Below, one piece after another: positions 18,747 through 26,676 of a stretch of 33,532 nt of DNA (positions are counted from its first letter, which is position 1; each line of letters begins with the position of its first letter). Source of the DNA: Streptomyces sp. CBMA29. Lineage in GTDB: Bacteria > Actinomycetota > Actinomycetes > Streptomycetales > Streptomycetaceae. The translations under genes and the position numbers were made by a program. Location of the stretch: NCBI RefSeq assembly GCF_014596445.1, contig NZ_MECL01000103.1, positions 1-33,532 on the forward strand. The letters are read 5' to 3'. Below the pieces are notes generated by a model that was not told the DNA's origin, ran no database searches, and worked only from the letters and a program-made list of their open reading frames with translations.

Positions 18747-19645
18747 GCGCCGCACCCGCCATGCCCGCCCCCGCGCCCGCCCCGGACGGGTCCCCGGCCC
18801 GCGCCACCGCGCCCGGCTACCGCCCCGGCCGTACGCTGCGGCTGCGCGTCGAGGCCAGGCGGCAGTTGCGCAGGCGCCGCACGATGATCGTGGCCGCGCT
18901 GCTCGCGGCCCTGCCGTTCATCCTGATCGCCGCCTTCGCGATCGGCGGCACCCCGAGCGGCGAGGGCAGGAACGGCCCGACGCTGATCGACACCGCAACC
19001 GCCTCTGGCGCCAACTTCTGCGCGACCTGCCTGTTCGTCTCCGCGGGCTTCGTCCTGGTCGTACCGGTCGCGCTCTTCTGCGGCGACACCGTGGCCTCGG
19101 AGGCGGGCTGGTCCTCGCTGCGCTATCTGCTGGCCGCGCCCGTGCCGCGCACCAGGCTGCTGGCCGTGAAGCTCACCGTGGCGCTCGGCTTCAGCGCGGT
19201 CGCGCTCGTCCTGCTGCCCGCGGTCGCGCTCGTGGCGGGCACCGTCGCGTACGGCTGGGGGGACCTGGAACTGCCGACCGGCGGGGCGCTGGCGTCCGGT
19301 GAGGCGCTGCCGCGGCTGGCCGTCGCCGTGATCTACATCTTCGTCAGCCAGCTCGTCACGGCCGCGCTCGCCTTCTGGCTCTCCACGGTCACCGACGCGC
19401 CGCTGGGCGCGGTCGGCGGCGCGGTGGGCCTCACCATCGTCGGCAATGTGCTGGACGCCGTCACCGCGCTCGGGCGGTGGCGCGACGTGCTGCCCGCGCA
19501 CTGGCAGTTCTCCTGGGCGGACGCGCTCCAGCCGACGATGGAGTGGTCCGGCATGCTCCAGGGCACCTCGGTGTCGGTCTCGTACGCGATCGTGCTGACC
19601 GCGCTGGCCTTCCGCGGCTTCCGCACGAAGGACATCGTGTCCTGA
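18743..19645 (+). CDS. ABC-2-type transporter permease
   Basis: This is a 300-residue membrane protein with about six hydrophobic segments. The first (about 48-68) follows a cytoplasmic N-terminus containing LRLRVEARRQLRRRRT. The segment GDTVASEAGWSSLRYLLAAPVPRTRLLAVK is the conserved ABC-2 permease loop. It would pair with the ATPase domain of the preceding fusion protein to make an exporter. The start is a GTG at 18743 that overlaps the upstream stop (GTGA), with GGAGG 6 bases before it, so the two proteins are translationally coupled. There is no separate substrate-binding protein, which supports export rather than import. Confidence 0.88.
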   Translation: MSAAPAMPAPAPAPDGSPARATAPGYRPGRTLRLRVEARRQLRRRRTMIVAALLAALPFILIAAFAIGGTPSGEGRNGPTLIDTATASGANFCATCLFVSAGFVLVVPVALFCGDTVASEAGWSSLRYLLAAPVPRTRLLAVKLTVALGFSAVALVLLPAVALVAGTVAYGWGDLELPTGGALASGEALPRLAVAVIYIFVSQLVTAALAFWLSTVTDAPLGAVGGAVGLTIVGNVLDAVTALGRWRDVLPAHWQFSWADALQPTMEWSGMLQGTSVSVSYAIVLTALAFRGFRTKDIVS

Positions 19646-19673
19646 TCCGCAGTCGGCCGGCCCGCTGTCTTAT

Positions 19674-19751
19674 GACGCCGCCCCACGACGCCGCCCCACG
19701 ACAGCGCACCAAGACACCGCCCCACGACACCGCACCATGACAGCTCGTCAT
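19674..19751. repeat. Six degenerate 13-bp tandem units upstream of the sedolisin gene
   Basis: Units start at 19674, 19687, 19700, 19713, 19726 and 19739. The first two are identical (GACGCCGCCCCAC) and the others keep GAC-N2-C-N-C and a CCA or TCA near the end. The period of 13 is not a multiple of three, so the tract is not coding. The last unit forms one arm of a perfect 7-bp dyad, CCATGAC-N5-GTCATGG (19735-19753). Confidence 0.65.
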
Positions 19752-19821
19752 GGCATGCCCATGAAACGGCCAAGGGGCGGCCATCCGGGGTAAAGCGGTC
19801 GGCAGCAAACGGCGAAGTCTC

Positions 19822-19850
19822 TTGTCCTGGGCATGATCTGTGGGTGTGAT
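19822..19850 (+). promoter_or_regulatory. Candidate promoter of the sedolisin gene
   Basis: TTGTCC (19822-19827), a 17-base spacer and TGTGAT (19845-19850) resemble a housekeeping promoter. It lies about 45 bases before the start codon. Confidence 0.4.
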
Positions 19851-19895
19851 CGCGGCATCCGTCTCGTGCGGTCGCACTCCACACAAGGAGAGTCC

Positions 19896-21278
19896 ATGCG
19901 CAGATTCCGTCCGCGGCCCCGAGCCGCGGTCGCGGCGGCAGGGGTCATCGCCCTCGCCGCCGCCGCTTTGACAGCCGCTCCCGTCGCCGGGTCCGCCATC
20001 GCCGCCCCGGCGCGTACCGCACCGGTGGTGAAGGCCGTGCCCGCCGTCACGGGGCACCGGCTGGTGAGCGGGGCGAGCAGCCCGCTCAGCGGCGCGCAGT
20101 GCCAGGCGAAGTGGGGCATCAACTGCTACACCCCGCAGCAGTACCGCCAGGCGTACGACCTCAAGCCGCTCTACCGCGCCGGTATCACCGGCAAGGGGCG
20201 GACGATCGTGATCGTCGACTCGTTCGGGTCACCGACGATCCAGCACGACCTCGACGTGTACAGCAAGCAGTTCGGCATCGCCAGCTCGCACGTACAGGTC
20301 GTCAAGTGGGGTGATGCGCCGCCGTTCGACCCGACGAATCCGGACCACACCGGCTGGGCGAGCGAGAGCACGCTGGACGTGGAGATGGCGCACGCCGTCG
20401 CGCCCGACGCGCACATCGTGCTGGTGGAGACCGGCGTCGCGGAGACCGAGGGCGTCGAGGGACTGCCCGAGATGATGGACGCCGAGAAGTCGATGATCGA
20501 GCACGGCGTCGGCGACGTGATCACGCAGAGCTTCGGCGCCACGGAGAACACCTTCCCCGGCTTCGACCGGGGCGACTTCTCCAGCATCCAGAAGCTGCGG
20601 TACGCCTTCAAGGCCGCCGCCGCGCACGGCGTGACGGTCCTGTCGTCCTCCGGCGACGGCGGCGCCACCGACTCGATGGCGGACGGCAATACGGACTACC
20701 CGTACCCGGTGAACTCCTGGCCCTCGTCCGACCCGCTGGTCACCTCGATCGGCGGTACGCAGCTCCACCTGGACGACGCGGGCAACCGCACCGCGCCCGA
20801 CAGCGTCTACAACGACTACGGCGCGGGCGGCGGCGGGCAGTCGCACGTCTTCACCAGGCCCTCCTACCAGGACGCGGTCAAGAACGTCGTCGGCGCCCGG
20901 CGCGGCACCCCGGACATCTCGATGACCGCGGCCGTGGACGGCGGCGCGTGGGTGTACTCCTCCTTCGACCCGACGGCCGTCGGGTGGGACGTCTACGGCG
21001 GCACCAGCGAGTCCAGCCCGCTGTTCTCCGGCATCGTCGCGCTGGCCGACCAGCTCGCCGGGCACCGGGTGGGCGACATCCACCGGGCGCTGTACGCGCT
21101 CTACCGGAGTGACAGCAGGCTGACCGGGATCGTGGACGTCAAGGACGGCACGAACAACTCCTACGACGGCGTCACCGGCTACACCGCCGTGAAGGGGTAC
21201 GACATGGCGACGGGTGTCGGCACGCTGGACGCCGCGCGGTTCGTTCCCGCGCTGGCGATCGCCAGTTGGCGGCGCTGA
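19896..21278 (+). CDS. Secreted sedolisin-like serine peptidase (S53)
   Basis: This is a 460-residue exported peptidase of the sedolisin family. A signal peptide (about 1-37) is followed by a short pro-region and a subtilisin-like catalytic domain. The active-site residues fit S53: Glu157 and Asp161 in ESTLDVEMA, Asp254 in SSGDGG, and Ser371 in GGTSESSP. A C-terminal DMATGVGTLDA stretch matches the calcium-binding end of sedolisins. Members are acid-active endo- or tripeptidyl-peptidases. The start at 19896 is fixed by AAGGAG 5 bases upstream. The region between signal peptide and catalytic domain is only about 40-50 residues, much shorter than the large propeptide of kumamolisin-type enzymes. 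A terminator hairpin follows at 21302. Confidence 0.9.
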   Translation: MRRFRPRPRAAVAAAGVIALAAAALTAAPVAGSAIAAPARTAPVVKAVPAVTGHRLVSGASSPLSGAQCQAKWGINCYTPQQYRQAYDLKPLYRAGITGKGRTIVIVDSFGSPTIQHDLDVYSKQFGIASSHVQVVKWGDAPPFDPTNPDHTGWASESTLDVEMAHAVAPDAHIVLVETGVAETEGVEGLPEMMDAEKSMIEHGVGDVITQSFGATENTFPGFDRGDFSSIQKLRYAFKAAAAHGVTVLSSSGDGGATDSMADGNTDYPYPVNSWPSSDPLVTSIGGTQLHLDDAGNRTAPDSVYNDYGAGGGGQSHVFTRPSYQDAVKNVVGARRGTPDISMTAAVDGGAWVYSSFDPTAVGWDVYGGTSESSPLFSGIVALADQLAGHRVGDIHRALYALYRSDSRLTGIVDVKDGTNNSYDGVTGYTAVKGYDMATGVGTLDAARFVPALAIASWRR

Positions 21279-21301
21279 CCGCGCGAGCGGGGTACTGACA
21301 G

Positions 21302-21335
21302 GTCACCGCCGCGCCCACGCGGGCGCGGCGGTGAC
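21302..21335 (+). terminator. Hairpin terminator after the sedolisin gene
   Basis: A perfect 15-bp stem (21302-21316 with 21321-21335) with a 4-base ACGC loop lies 23 bases after the stop. There is no U-run. Confidence 0.7.
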
Positions 21336-21408
21336 GCGTGCTGTCCGGGCGCCGGAAATGTCCGGTCCCGTGGGGTGAGTGGTCCAACTCCGTTATCTGT
21401 TAGGACTC

Positions 21409-21451
21409 TTGACAGTTGGGTGGTCCAGACCAACAGTATTGGTCCAGACCA
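21409..21451 (+). promoter_or_regulatory. Chitinase promoter with two DasR-type (dre-like) direct repeats
   Basis: TTGACA (21409-21414) is a consensus -35 box; a CAGTAT-like -10 lies at 21434-21439. Two identical 12-bp repeats TGGTCCAGACCA sit at 21421-21432, between the boxes, and at 21440-21451, just after the -10. These match the direct repeats known from Streptomyces chitinase promoters for chitin induction and glucose repression. They resemble the DasR site TGGTCTAGACCA. A partial copy TGGTCCAAC lies upstream at 21380. Confidence 0.85.
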
Positions 21452-21508
21452 GCAGCGCCCCCTGTGCTGTCGGCCCTCACACATCCCCCCTCGAAGGGAG
21501 CGCGGTCC

Positions 21509-23062
21509 ATGACCGGACCCGTTCGCAGACCACTTCGCGCATTGCTCACCGGACTCGTCACCGCCACCGCGGCGGCCGGGCTCGCCCTGACCGGCAGCGG
21601 CACCGCCCACGCGGCCACCCCGCTGCCCGCCCACGTGTTCGCCCCGTACTTCGAGGCGTACAACGGCGACAGCCTCTCCGGCCTGGCGTCGGCCTCCGGC
21701 AACAAATTCCTCACCATGGCGTTCATCCAGACGCCGTCCGTCGGCTCCTGCACCCCGTACTGGAACGGCGACAGCTCGCTGCCGATCGCCCAGGCGAACT
21801 TCGGCGCCGACATCGACACGCTCCAGGCGGGCGGCGGCGACGTCATCCCGTCCTTCGGCGGTTACGCGGCCGACAACAGCGGCACCGAGATCGCCGACAG
21901 TTGCACCAACGTCAGCTCCATAGCCGCGGCCTACGAGAAGGTCATCACGACCTACGACGTCAGCCGGATCGACCTCGACATCGAGGACAACTCGCTGACC
22001 AACGCCGGCGGTATCGACCGCCGCAACAAGGCCGTGAAGATGGTCCAGGACTGGGCGGCGGGCAACGGCCGCTCGGTGCAGTTCTCCTACACCCTGCCGA
22101 CCACCACCCACGGGCTGACCACCGGCACCGCGGGCGACGGCTCGGGCCTGTCGGTGATCAAGAACGCCATCTCCAACGGCGTCAAGGTCGACGTCGTGAA
22201 CCTGATGACGTTCGACTACTACGACAACGCCACGCACAACATGGCGACCGACACCCAGACCGCCGCCACCGGCCTGCACGACCAGCTCGCCGGGCTCTAC
22301 CCGTCGAAGACCGACGCGCAGATCTGGGGCATGGTCGGCGTCACGGAGATGCCCGGCATCGACGACTTCGGCGCGGCCGAGACCTTCACTACAGCCAACG
22401 CCACCACCGTCTACAACTGGGCCGTCGGCAAGGGCATCAACACGCTGTCCTTCTGGGCGCTCCAGCGTGACAACGGCGGCTGCCCCGGCCAGGGCGGCTC
22501 CGACACCTGCTCGGGCGTCGCACAGAGCACCTGGCAGTTCAGCCACACCTTCCAGCCCTTCACCGGCGGCGGCACCACCACCCCGCCCCCGGCGAACGAC
22601 TTCTCGGTGTCGCTGACCCCGGCCTCCGGCTCCGTCGCGAAGGGCGGTTCCACCACCTCCAGCGTGCACACCGCCGTCGCCTCCGGCACCGCGCAGTCCG
22701 TCGCGCTGACGGTCTCCGGCGCCCCGGCCGGTGTCACCGCCACGCTCAGCCCGACCTCGGTGACCGCGGGCGGCAACGCCACCTTGTCGGTCGCCACCAC
22801 GGCCTCAGCGGCCCCCGGCACGTACACCCTGACCGTCACCGGCAAGGCGGGCACCACGACCCACACCGCCGCGTACACGCTCACGGTCACCGGGACCACA
22901 ACCGGCTGCACCGCCACCGCGTGGAACAGCGGCGCGGTCTACGTGGGCGGCAACACCGTCTCGTACGCCGGTCACACCTGGAAGGCCAAGTGGTGGACGA
23001 CGGGCGAGACGCCCGGCACCACCGGTGAGTGGGGTGTCTGGCAGGACCTCGGCGCCTGCTGA
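21509..23062 (+). CDS. Secreted GH18 chitinase with Ig-like and chitin-binding domains
   Basis: This is a 517-residue exported chitinase. A signal peptide ends at AHA-A (residue 36). The GH18 barrel (about 40-350) has the catalytic DxDxE in IDLDIED with Glu159 as the acid, the SFGG strand (115-118), and the later NLMTFDYYD strand. A Thr/Pro linker, an Ig-like or NEW1-type beta-sandwich (about 368-460) and a C-terminal CBM5/12 chitin-binding domain follow. The last has its aromatic residues in [20 protein letters not shown] and WGVWQDL. The start at 21509 follows AAGGGAG by 8 bases. Regulation by DasR/GlcNAc-6P is likely from the two repeats in the promoter. A 16-bp hairpin follows the stop. 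Confidence 0.93.
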   Translation: MTGPVRRPLRALLTGLVTATAAAGLALTGSGTAHAATPLPAHVFAPYFEAYNGDSLSGLASASGNKFLTMAFIQTPSVGSCTPYWNGDSSLPIAQANFGADIDTLQAGGGDVIPSFGGYAADNSGTEIADSCTNVSSIAAAYEKVITTYDVSRIDLDIEDNSLTNAGGIDRRNKAVKMVQDWAAGNGRSVQFSYTLPTTTHGLTTGTAGDGSGLSVIKNAISNGVKVDVVNLMTFDYYDNATHNMATDTQTAATGLHDQLAGLYPSKTDAQIWGMVGVTEMPGIDDFGAAETFTTANATTVYNWAVGKGINTLSFWALQRDNGGCPGQGGSDTCSGVAQSTWQFSHTFQPFTGGGTTTPPPANDFSVSLTPASGSVAKGGSTTSSVHTAVASGTAQSVALTVSGAPAGVTATLSPTSVTAGGNATLSVATTASAAPGTYTLTVTGKAGTTTHTAAYTLTVTGTTTGCTATAWNSGAVYVGGNTVSYAGHTWKAKWWTTGETPGTTGEWGVWQDLGAC

Positions 23063-23073
23063 TCCGCCTCCCG

Positions 23074-23109
23074 CGGCGGCCGGGCCCCGGATTCGGGGTC
23101 CGGCCGCCG
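23074..23109 (+). terminator. Hairpin terminator after the chitinase gene
   Basis: A 16-bp stem with a single G-U pair (23074-23089 with 23094-23109) and a 4-base GATT loop begins 11 bases after the stop. Confidence 0.7.
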
Positions 23110-23128
23110 ATCCTCTACAGTCTGACCG

Positions 23129-23150
23129 TTGTCTACGAACATGTAGTCGT
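23129..23150 (+). promoter_or_regulatory. Operator-like palindrome upstream of uppP
   Basis: GTCTAC (23131-23136), six bases and GTAGTC (23143-23148) form an imperfect dyad with one mismatch. In gene orientation it reads TGTCTACG-N4-TGTAGTC, the same pattern as before the PAP2 gene. Its end is about 47 bases before the uppP start. TACAGT (23116-23121) also recurs upstream at both places. It probably binds a BlaI/CopY-like repressor (inference). Confidence 0.5.
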
Positions 23151-23195
23151 AACGGGCCGGGGCAGTCACCGGCGGACAAGGGGCGGGACCACCCA

Positions 23196-24032
23196 ATGAG
23201 CGTCATCGGCGTCGGCCAAGCCGTCATTCTCGGCGTCGTGGAAGGAGTGACCGAGTTCCTTCCGGTCTCCTCCACCGGTCACCTGAAAATGACCGAGGGC
23301 CTGATGAACATCCCGGTGGACGACAAGGCTGTCGTCGGCTTCACCGCGGTGATCCAGACCGGCGCCATCGCCGCCGTCTTCGTCTACTTCTTCTCCGACA
23401 TCAAGCGGTTCGTCGGCGCCTGGTTCAAGGGGCTCGCGGACAAGAGGGAGCGCGACAACCACGACTACAAGTTCACCTGGTGGGTGATCTACGCGACCAT
23501 CCCGATCGTCGTCGTCGGGCTGGCCGCCAAGCCGCTGATCGACGGCGCCCTCGCGTCCTTGTGGGTCGTCGCCTTCTCGCTGATCGGCGGCAGCGTCGTC
23601 ATGTGGTGCGCCGAGCAGATGGCGCGATTCAAGCGCGGCGAGGACCAGGTCACCTTCAAGGACGCGATGATCGTCGGCTGTTCGCAGATCCTCGCGCTGC
23701 TCTTCCCCGGCTTCTCCCGGTCGGGTGCCACCATCTCCACCGCGCTCATCCGCGACCTGGACCGGGTGGCCGCCACCCGCCTGTCGTTCTTCCTCGGCCT
23801 GCCCGCCCTCACCGGCGCGGGACTGTACGAGTTGAAGGACGCCACCAGCGGGGGCGTCGGCGTGCCCGCGCTCGCCGTCGGCACCGCCGTGTCGTTCGTG
23901 ATCGCCTACGCCTCCATCGCCTGGCTGCTGAAGTTCGTCGCCAAGCACTCGTTCAACTCCTTCGTGATCTACCGGATCGTGGTCGGAATCCTGCTGATCG
24001 GCCTCCTGACGACCGACACGATCGGTTCCTGA
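23196..24032 (+). CDS. uppP: Undecaprenyl-diphosphatase UppP (BacA family)
   Basis: This is a 278-residue polytopic membrane enzyme that dephosphorylates undecaprenyl pyrophosphate to recycle the lipid carrier of peptidoglycan synthesis; overproduction gives bacitracin resistance in other bacteria. The two signature regions are present: EGVTEFLPVSSTGHL (16-30) and PGFSRSGAT (171-179) with the conserved arginine. Length and hydrophobic pattern (about seven to eight segments) match the family. ATG 23196 is preceded by only a weak AAGGGG 12 bases upstream. It is monocistronic with a strong terminator. An upstream palindrome shared with the PAP2 gene suggests coregulation of two enzymes with the same reaction. 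Many Streptomyces carry several uppP copies. Confidence 0.95.
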   Translation: MSVIGVGQAVILGVVEGVTEFLPVSSTGHLKMTEGLMNIPVDDKAVVGFTAVIQTGAIAAVFVYFFSDIKRFVGAWFKGLADKRERDNHDYKFTWWVIYATIPIVVVGLAAKPLIDGALASLWVVAFSLIGGSVVMWCAEQMARFKRGEDQVTFKDAMIVGCSQILALLFPGFSRSGATISTALIRDLDRVAATRLSFFLGLPALTGAGLYELKDATSGGVGVPALAVGTAVSFVIAYASIAWLLKFVAKHSFNSFVIYRIVVGILLIGLLTTDTIGS

Positions 24033-24053
24033 CGTACCGTCAGGCGCACTGGG

Positions 24054-24086
24054 AGGGCCCGGCCGAGACGGCCGGGCCCTCTTTTC
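24054..24086 (+). terminator. Rho-independent terminator of uppP
   Basis: A perfect 13-bp GC-rich stem (24054-24066 with 24070-24082) with an AGA loop is followed directly by TTTT. Confidence 0.9.
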
Positions 24087-24122
24087 CGGCCGGATAGTTC
24101 ACGACTTATTTTTTGATGTGTA

Positions 24123-24151
24123 TTGACTCGCCGACGGGCGGCCCCTAGCGT
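24123..24151 (+). promoter_or_regulatory. Promoter of the RICIN/beta-helix gene
   Basis: TTGACT (24123-24128), a 17-base spacer and TAGCGT (24146-24151) match the housekeeping promoter consensus well. The stretch just upstream (24096-24122) is unusually AT-rich for this window (CTTATTTTTTGATGTG) and may be an UP-like or operator region. Confidence 0.7.
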
Positions 24152-24194
24152 CCACACCGCATCGCGACCCCACAACGCGACCGAGGAGACACGT

Positions 24195-26444
24195 GTGACT
24201 CAGGTCCCCACCGTGCCCGGCACGCTCACCCGCACCTCCCGCACCCGCAGACGAACAGCCGCCATAGCGGCGGCACTCGTCCTGCCGGTCTCGGCCTGCA
24301 TCGCCCTGGTCACCGCACGGGACGCGGGCGCCGCCACCATCCCGGCCGCCCCGGCCACCGTCACCAGCGTCAACAGCGGCAAGTGCGTGGACGCGCGCGC
24401 CGCGGCCACCGCCAACGGCACAGCGGTGCAGCAGTACGCCTGCAACGCGAGCGCCGCCCAGCAGTGGCAGTTCACCGCCACCGACAGCGGCTACTACCGG
24501 ATCGGCGTGTCCACCGCGCCCACCCAGGTCTGGGACGTCACCGGCGTCTCCACCGCCGACAGCGCCACCACACAGCTCTGGCTGTACGGCGGCGGCAGCA
24601 ACCAGCAGTGGCAGCCCGTCGCCGAGAGCAGCGGTGCCTTCCACTTCGTCAACCGCAACAGCGGCAAGTGCCTCGACGTGCCCAGCGCGTCGACCGCCGA
24701 CAGCGTGCAGCTCCAGCAGTACACGTGCAACGGCACCACCGCGCAGTCGTTCAACGTCAGCGGCAGCGGCGGCGGCACCACCCCGCCGACCACCCCGCCC
24801 AGCGGCGGCGACCCCGACCTCGGCCCGAACACGGTCGTCTTCGACCCGTCGATGTCCGCCTCGACCATCCAGTCCAAGCTCAACTCGATCTTCAGCCAGC
24901 AGGAGACCAACCAGTTCGGCAGCCAGCGCTACGCGGTGCTCTTCAAGCCCGGCACCTACAGCGCGGACGTCAACGTCGGCTTCTACACCCAGGTCGCCGG
25001 ACTCGGCCTGAGCCCCGACTCGGTCACCATCAACGGCAAGGTGCACGCCGAGGCCGACTGGTTCCAGGGCAACGCCACCCAGAACTTCTGGCGTGACGCC
25101 GAGAACATGTCCGTCAACCCGACCGGCGGCAGCGACCGTTGGGCCGTCTCGCAGGCCGCCCCGTACCGGCGGATGCACGTCCGCGGCAACCTCGCGCTGG
25201 ACGACGGCGGCTGGTCGAGCGGCGGCTTCATCTCCGACTCCAAGATCGACGGACAGATCCAGTCCGGCTCCCAGCAGCAGTTCCTCACCAAGGACACCGA
25301 GATGGGGTCCTGGAGCGGCTCCAACTGGAACATGGTCTTCGTCGGCGACAAGGGCGCGCCCGCGCAGAGCTTCCCGACGTACACCACCGTCGCCAGCGCG
25401 CCCGTGGTGCGCGAGAAGCCCTTCCTGTACATCGACAGCGCGGGCAAGTACCAGGTCTTCGTGCCCGCGCTCCAGTCCAACGCGTCCGGCACCACCTGGA
25501 ACGGCAAGACGCCGGCCGGAGCGTCGCTGCCGATCGACCAGTTCTTCGTCGTCAAGCCGGGCAACACCGCCTCCGACATCAACGCGGCGCTCGCGGCGGG
25601 CAAGAACCTGCTGTTCACGCCGGGTGTCTACCACCTCAACCAGACGATCAACGTCACCCGGCCCGACACCGTCGTCCTCGGCCTCGGTCTGGCCACGCTC
25701 GTCCCGGACGGCGGCATCACCGCGCTGACCACGGCCGACGTGGACGGTGTGAAGCTGGCCGGGCTGCTGATCGACGCGGGCACCACCAACTCCCAGACGC
25801 TGATGCAGATCGGCCCGGCCGGCTCGTCCGCCAGCCACGCGGCCGACCCGACCAGCCTGTCCGACGTCTTCTTCCGGATCGGCGGCGCGGCGGTCGGCAA
25901 GGCCACCCAGTCGCTGGTCGTCAACAGCAACAACGTCATCGGCGACCACATGTGGCTGTGGCGCGCCGACCACGGCAACGGCGGCACCGTCGGCTGGAAC
26001 ACCAACACCGCCGCCACGGGCCTCGTCGTCAACGGCCAGAACGTCACCATGTACGGCCTGTTCGTCGAGCACTACCAGCAGACCCAGGTGCAGTGGAACG
26101 GCAACGGCGGCAGAACATACTTCTTCCAGAACGAGATGCCCTACGACCCGCCCAACCAGGCTTCCTGGATGAACGGTTCCTCGCAGGGCTACCCCGCCTA
26201 CAAGGTGGCCGACTCGGTCACCAGTCATGAGGCGTGGGGGCTCGGCAGCTACTGCTACTTCTCCGCCAACTCCTCGGTGGTGTCGGCCAACTCCTTCCAG
26301 GTGCCGAACACCTCCGGTGTGAAGTTCCACGACATGGTGACCGTCTCGCTCGGTGGTGTCGGCACCATCAGCCATGTCATCAACACCACGGGAGCGGCCG
26401 TGAACAGCGGCCATCAGGTCACGTACCTGACCAGCTACCCCTAG
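24195..26444 (+). CDS. Secreted RICIN (CBM13) protein with a C-terminal beta-helix domain of unknown activity
   Basis: This is a 749-residue exported protein. The N-terminus (about 1-47) is a signal peptide. It contains PVSAC, which could act as a lipobox, but hydrophobic residues after the Cys make a cleaved signal (GAA) as likely. A RICIN/CBM13-type lectin domain (about 50-190) has repeated QQW or QSF motifs (SAAQQWQF, SNQQWQPV, TAQSFNV). A short TTPPTTPP linker leads to a domain of about 540 residues with many short beta strands and repeated Asn/Gly turns. That pattern suggests a right-handed parallel beta-helix (pectate-lyase-like) with a carbohydrate substrate. No known catalytic motif is certain. 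The GTG start at 24195 has GAGGAG 6 bases before it. Confidence 0.85.
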   Translation: MTQVPTVPGTLTRTSRTRRRTAAIAAALVLPVSACIALVTARDAGAATIPAAPATVTSVNSGKCVDARAAATANGTAVQQYACNASAAQQWQFTATDSGYYRIGVSTAPTQVWDVTGVSTADSATTQLWLYGGGSNQQWQPVAESSGAFHFVNRNSGKCLDVPSASTADSVQLQQYTCNGTTAQSFNVSGSGGGTTPPTTPPSGGDPDLGPNTVVFDPSMSASTIQSKLNSIFSQQETNQFGSQRYAVLFKPGTYSADVNVGFYTQVAGLGLSPDSVTINGKVHAEADWFQGNATQNFWRDAENMSVNPTGGSDRWAVSQAAPYRRMHVRGNLALDDGGWSSGGFISDSKIDGQIQSGSQQQFLTKDTEMGSWSGSNWNMVFVGDKGAPAQSFPTYTTVASAPVVREKPFLYIDSAGKYQVFVPALQSNASGTTWNGKTPAGASLPIDQFFVVKPGNTASDINAALAAGKNLLFTPGVYHLNQTINVTRPDTVVLGLGLATLVPDGGITALTTADVDGVKLAGLLIDAGTTNSQTLMQIGPAGSSASHAADPTSLSDVFFRIGGAAVGKATQSLVVNSNNVIGDHMWLWRADHGNGGTVGWNTNTAATGLVVNGQNVTMYGLFVEHYQQTQVQWNGNGGRTYFFQNEMPYDPPNQASWMNGSSQGYPAYKVADSVTSHEAWGLGSYCYFSANSSVVSANSFQVPNTSGVKFHDMVTVSLGGVGTISHVINTTGAAVNSGHQVTYLTSYP

Positions 26445-26471
26445 GCACAAAAGGGGTACACGGGGGACACC

Positions 26472-26517
26472 GTGGGGCCGGCCGGCACAGGGGGCGCATC
26501 CCGTCGGCCGGCCCCAC
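26472..26517 (+). terminator. Hairpin after the RICIN/beta-helix gene
   Basis: A perfect 13-bp stem (26472-26484 with 26505-26517) with a 20-base loop lies 27 bases after the stop. There is no U-run. Confidence 0.6.
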
Positions 26518-26609
26518 CTCCGTGGTGACGACCGACACACCCGTGGTCGGTGAACCCCCGGGAGTCCAGTCGCTGTCATCGGCAGCCGCGCAGCGGTGAC
26601 GTGGTTCCC

Positions 26610-26654
26610 AAAAACCCCGGCCGGCCCATCCCCCCACGGGTGGGCCGGCCGGGG
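26610..26654 (-). terminator. Rho-independent terminator of the Gfo/Idh operon
   Basis: A perfect 14-bp stem (26615-26628 with 26641-26654) with a 12-base loop is followed on the minus strand by TTTTT. It lies 22 bases beyond the stop of the last operon gene. Confidence 0.85.
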
Positions 26655-26676
26655 CCGACGGTGGTCGAACGCTGCG

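Noticed and set aside
19672..19740. Short Pro/His-rich ORF downstream of the permease
   Set aside because: It lies in the 13-bp repeat tract whose period is not a multiple of three; no ribosome-binding site.
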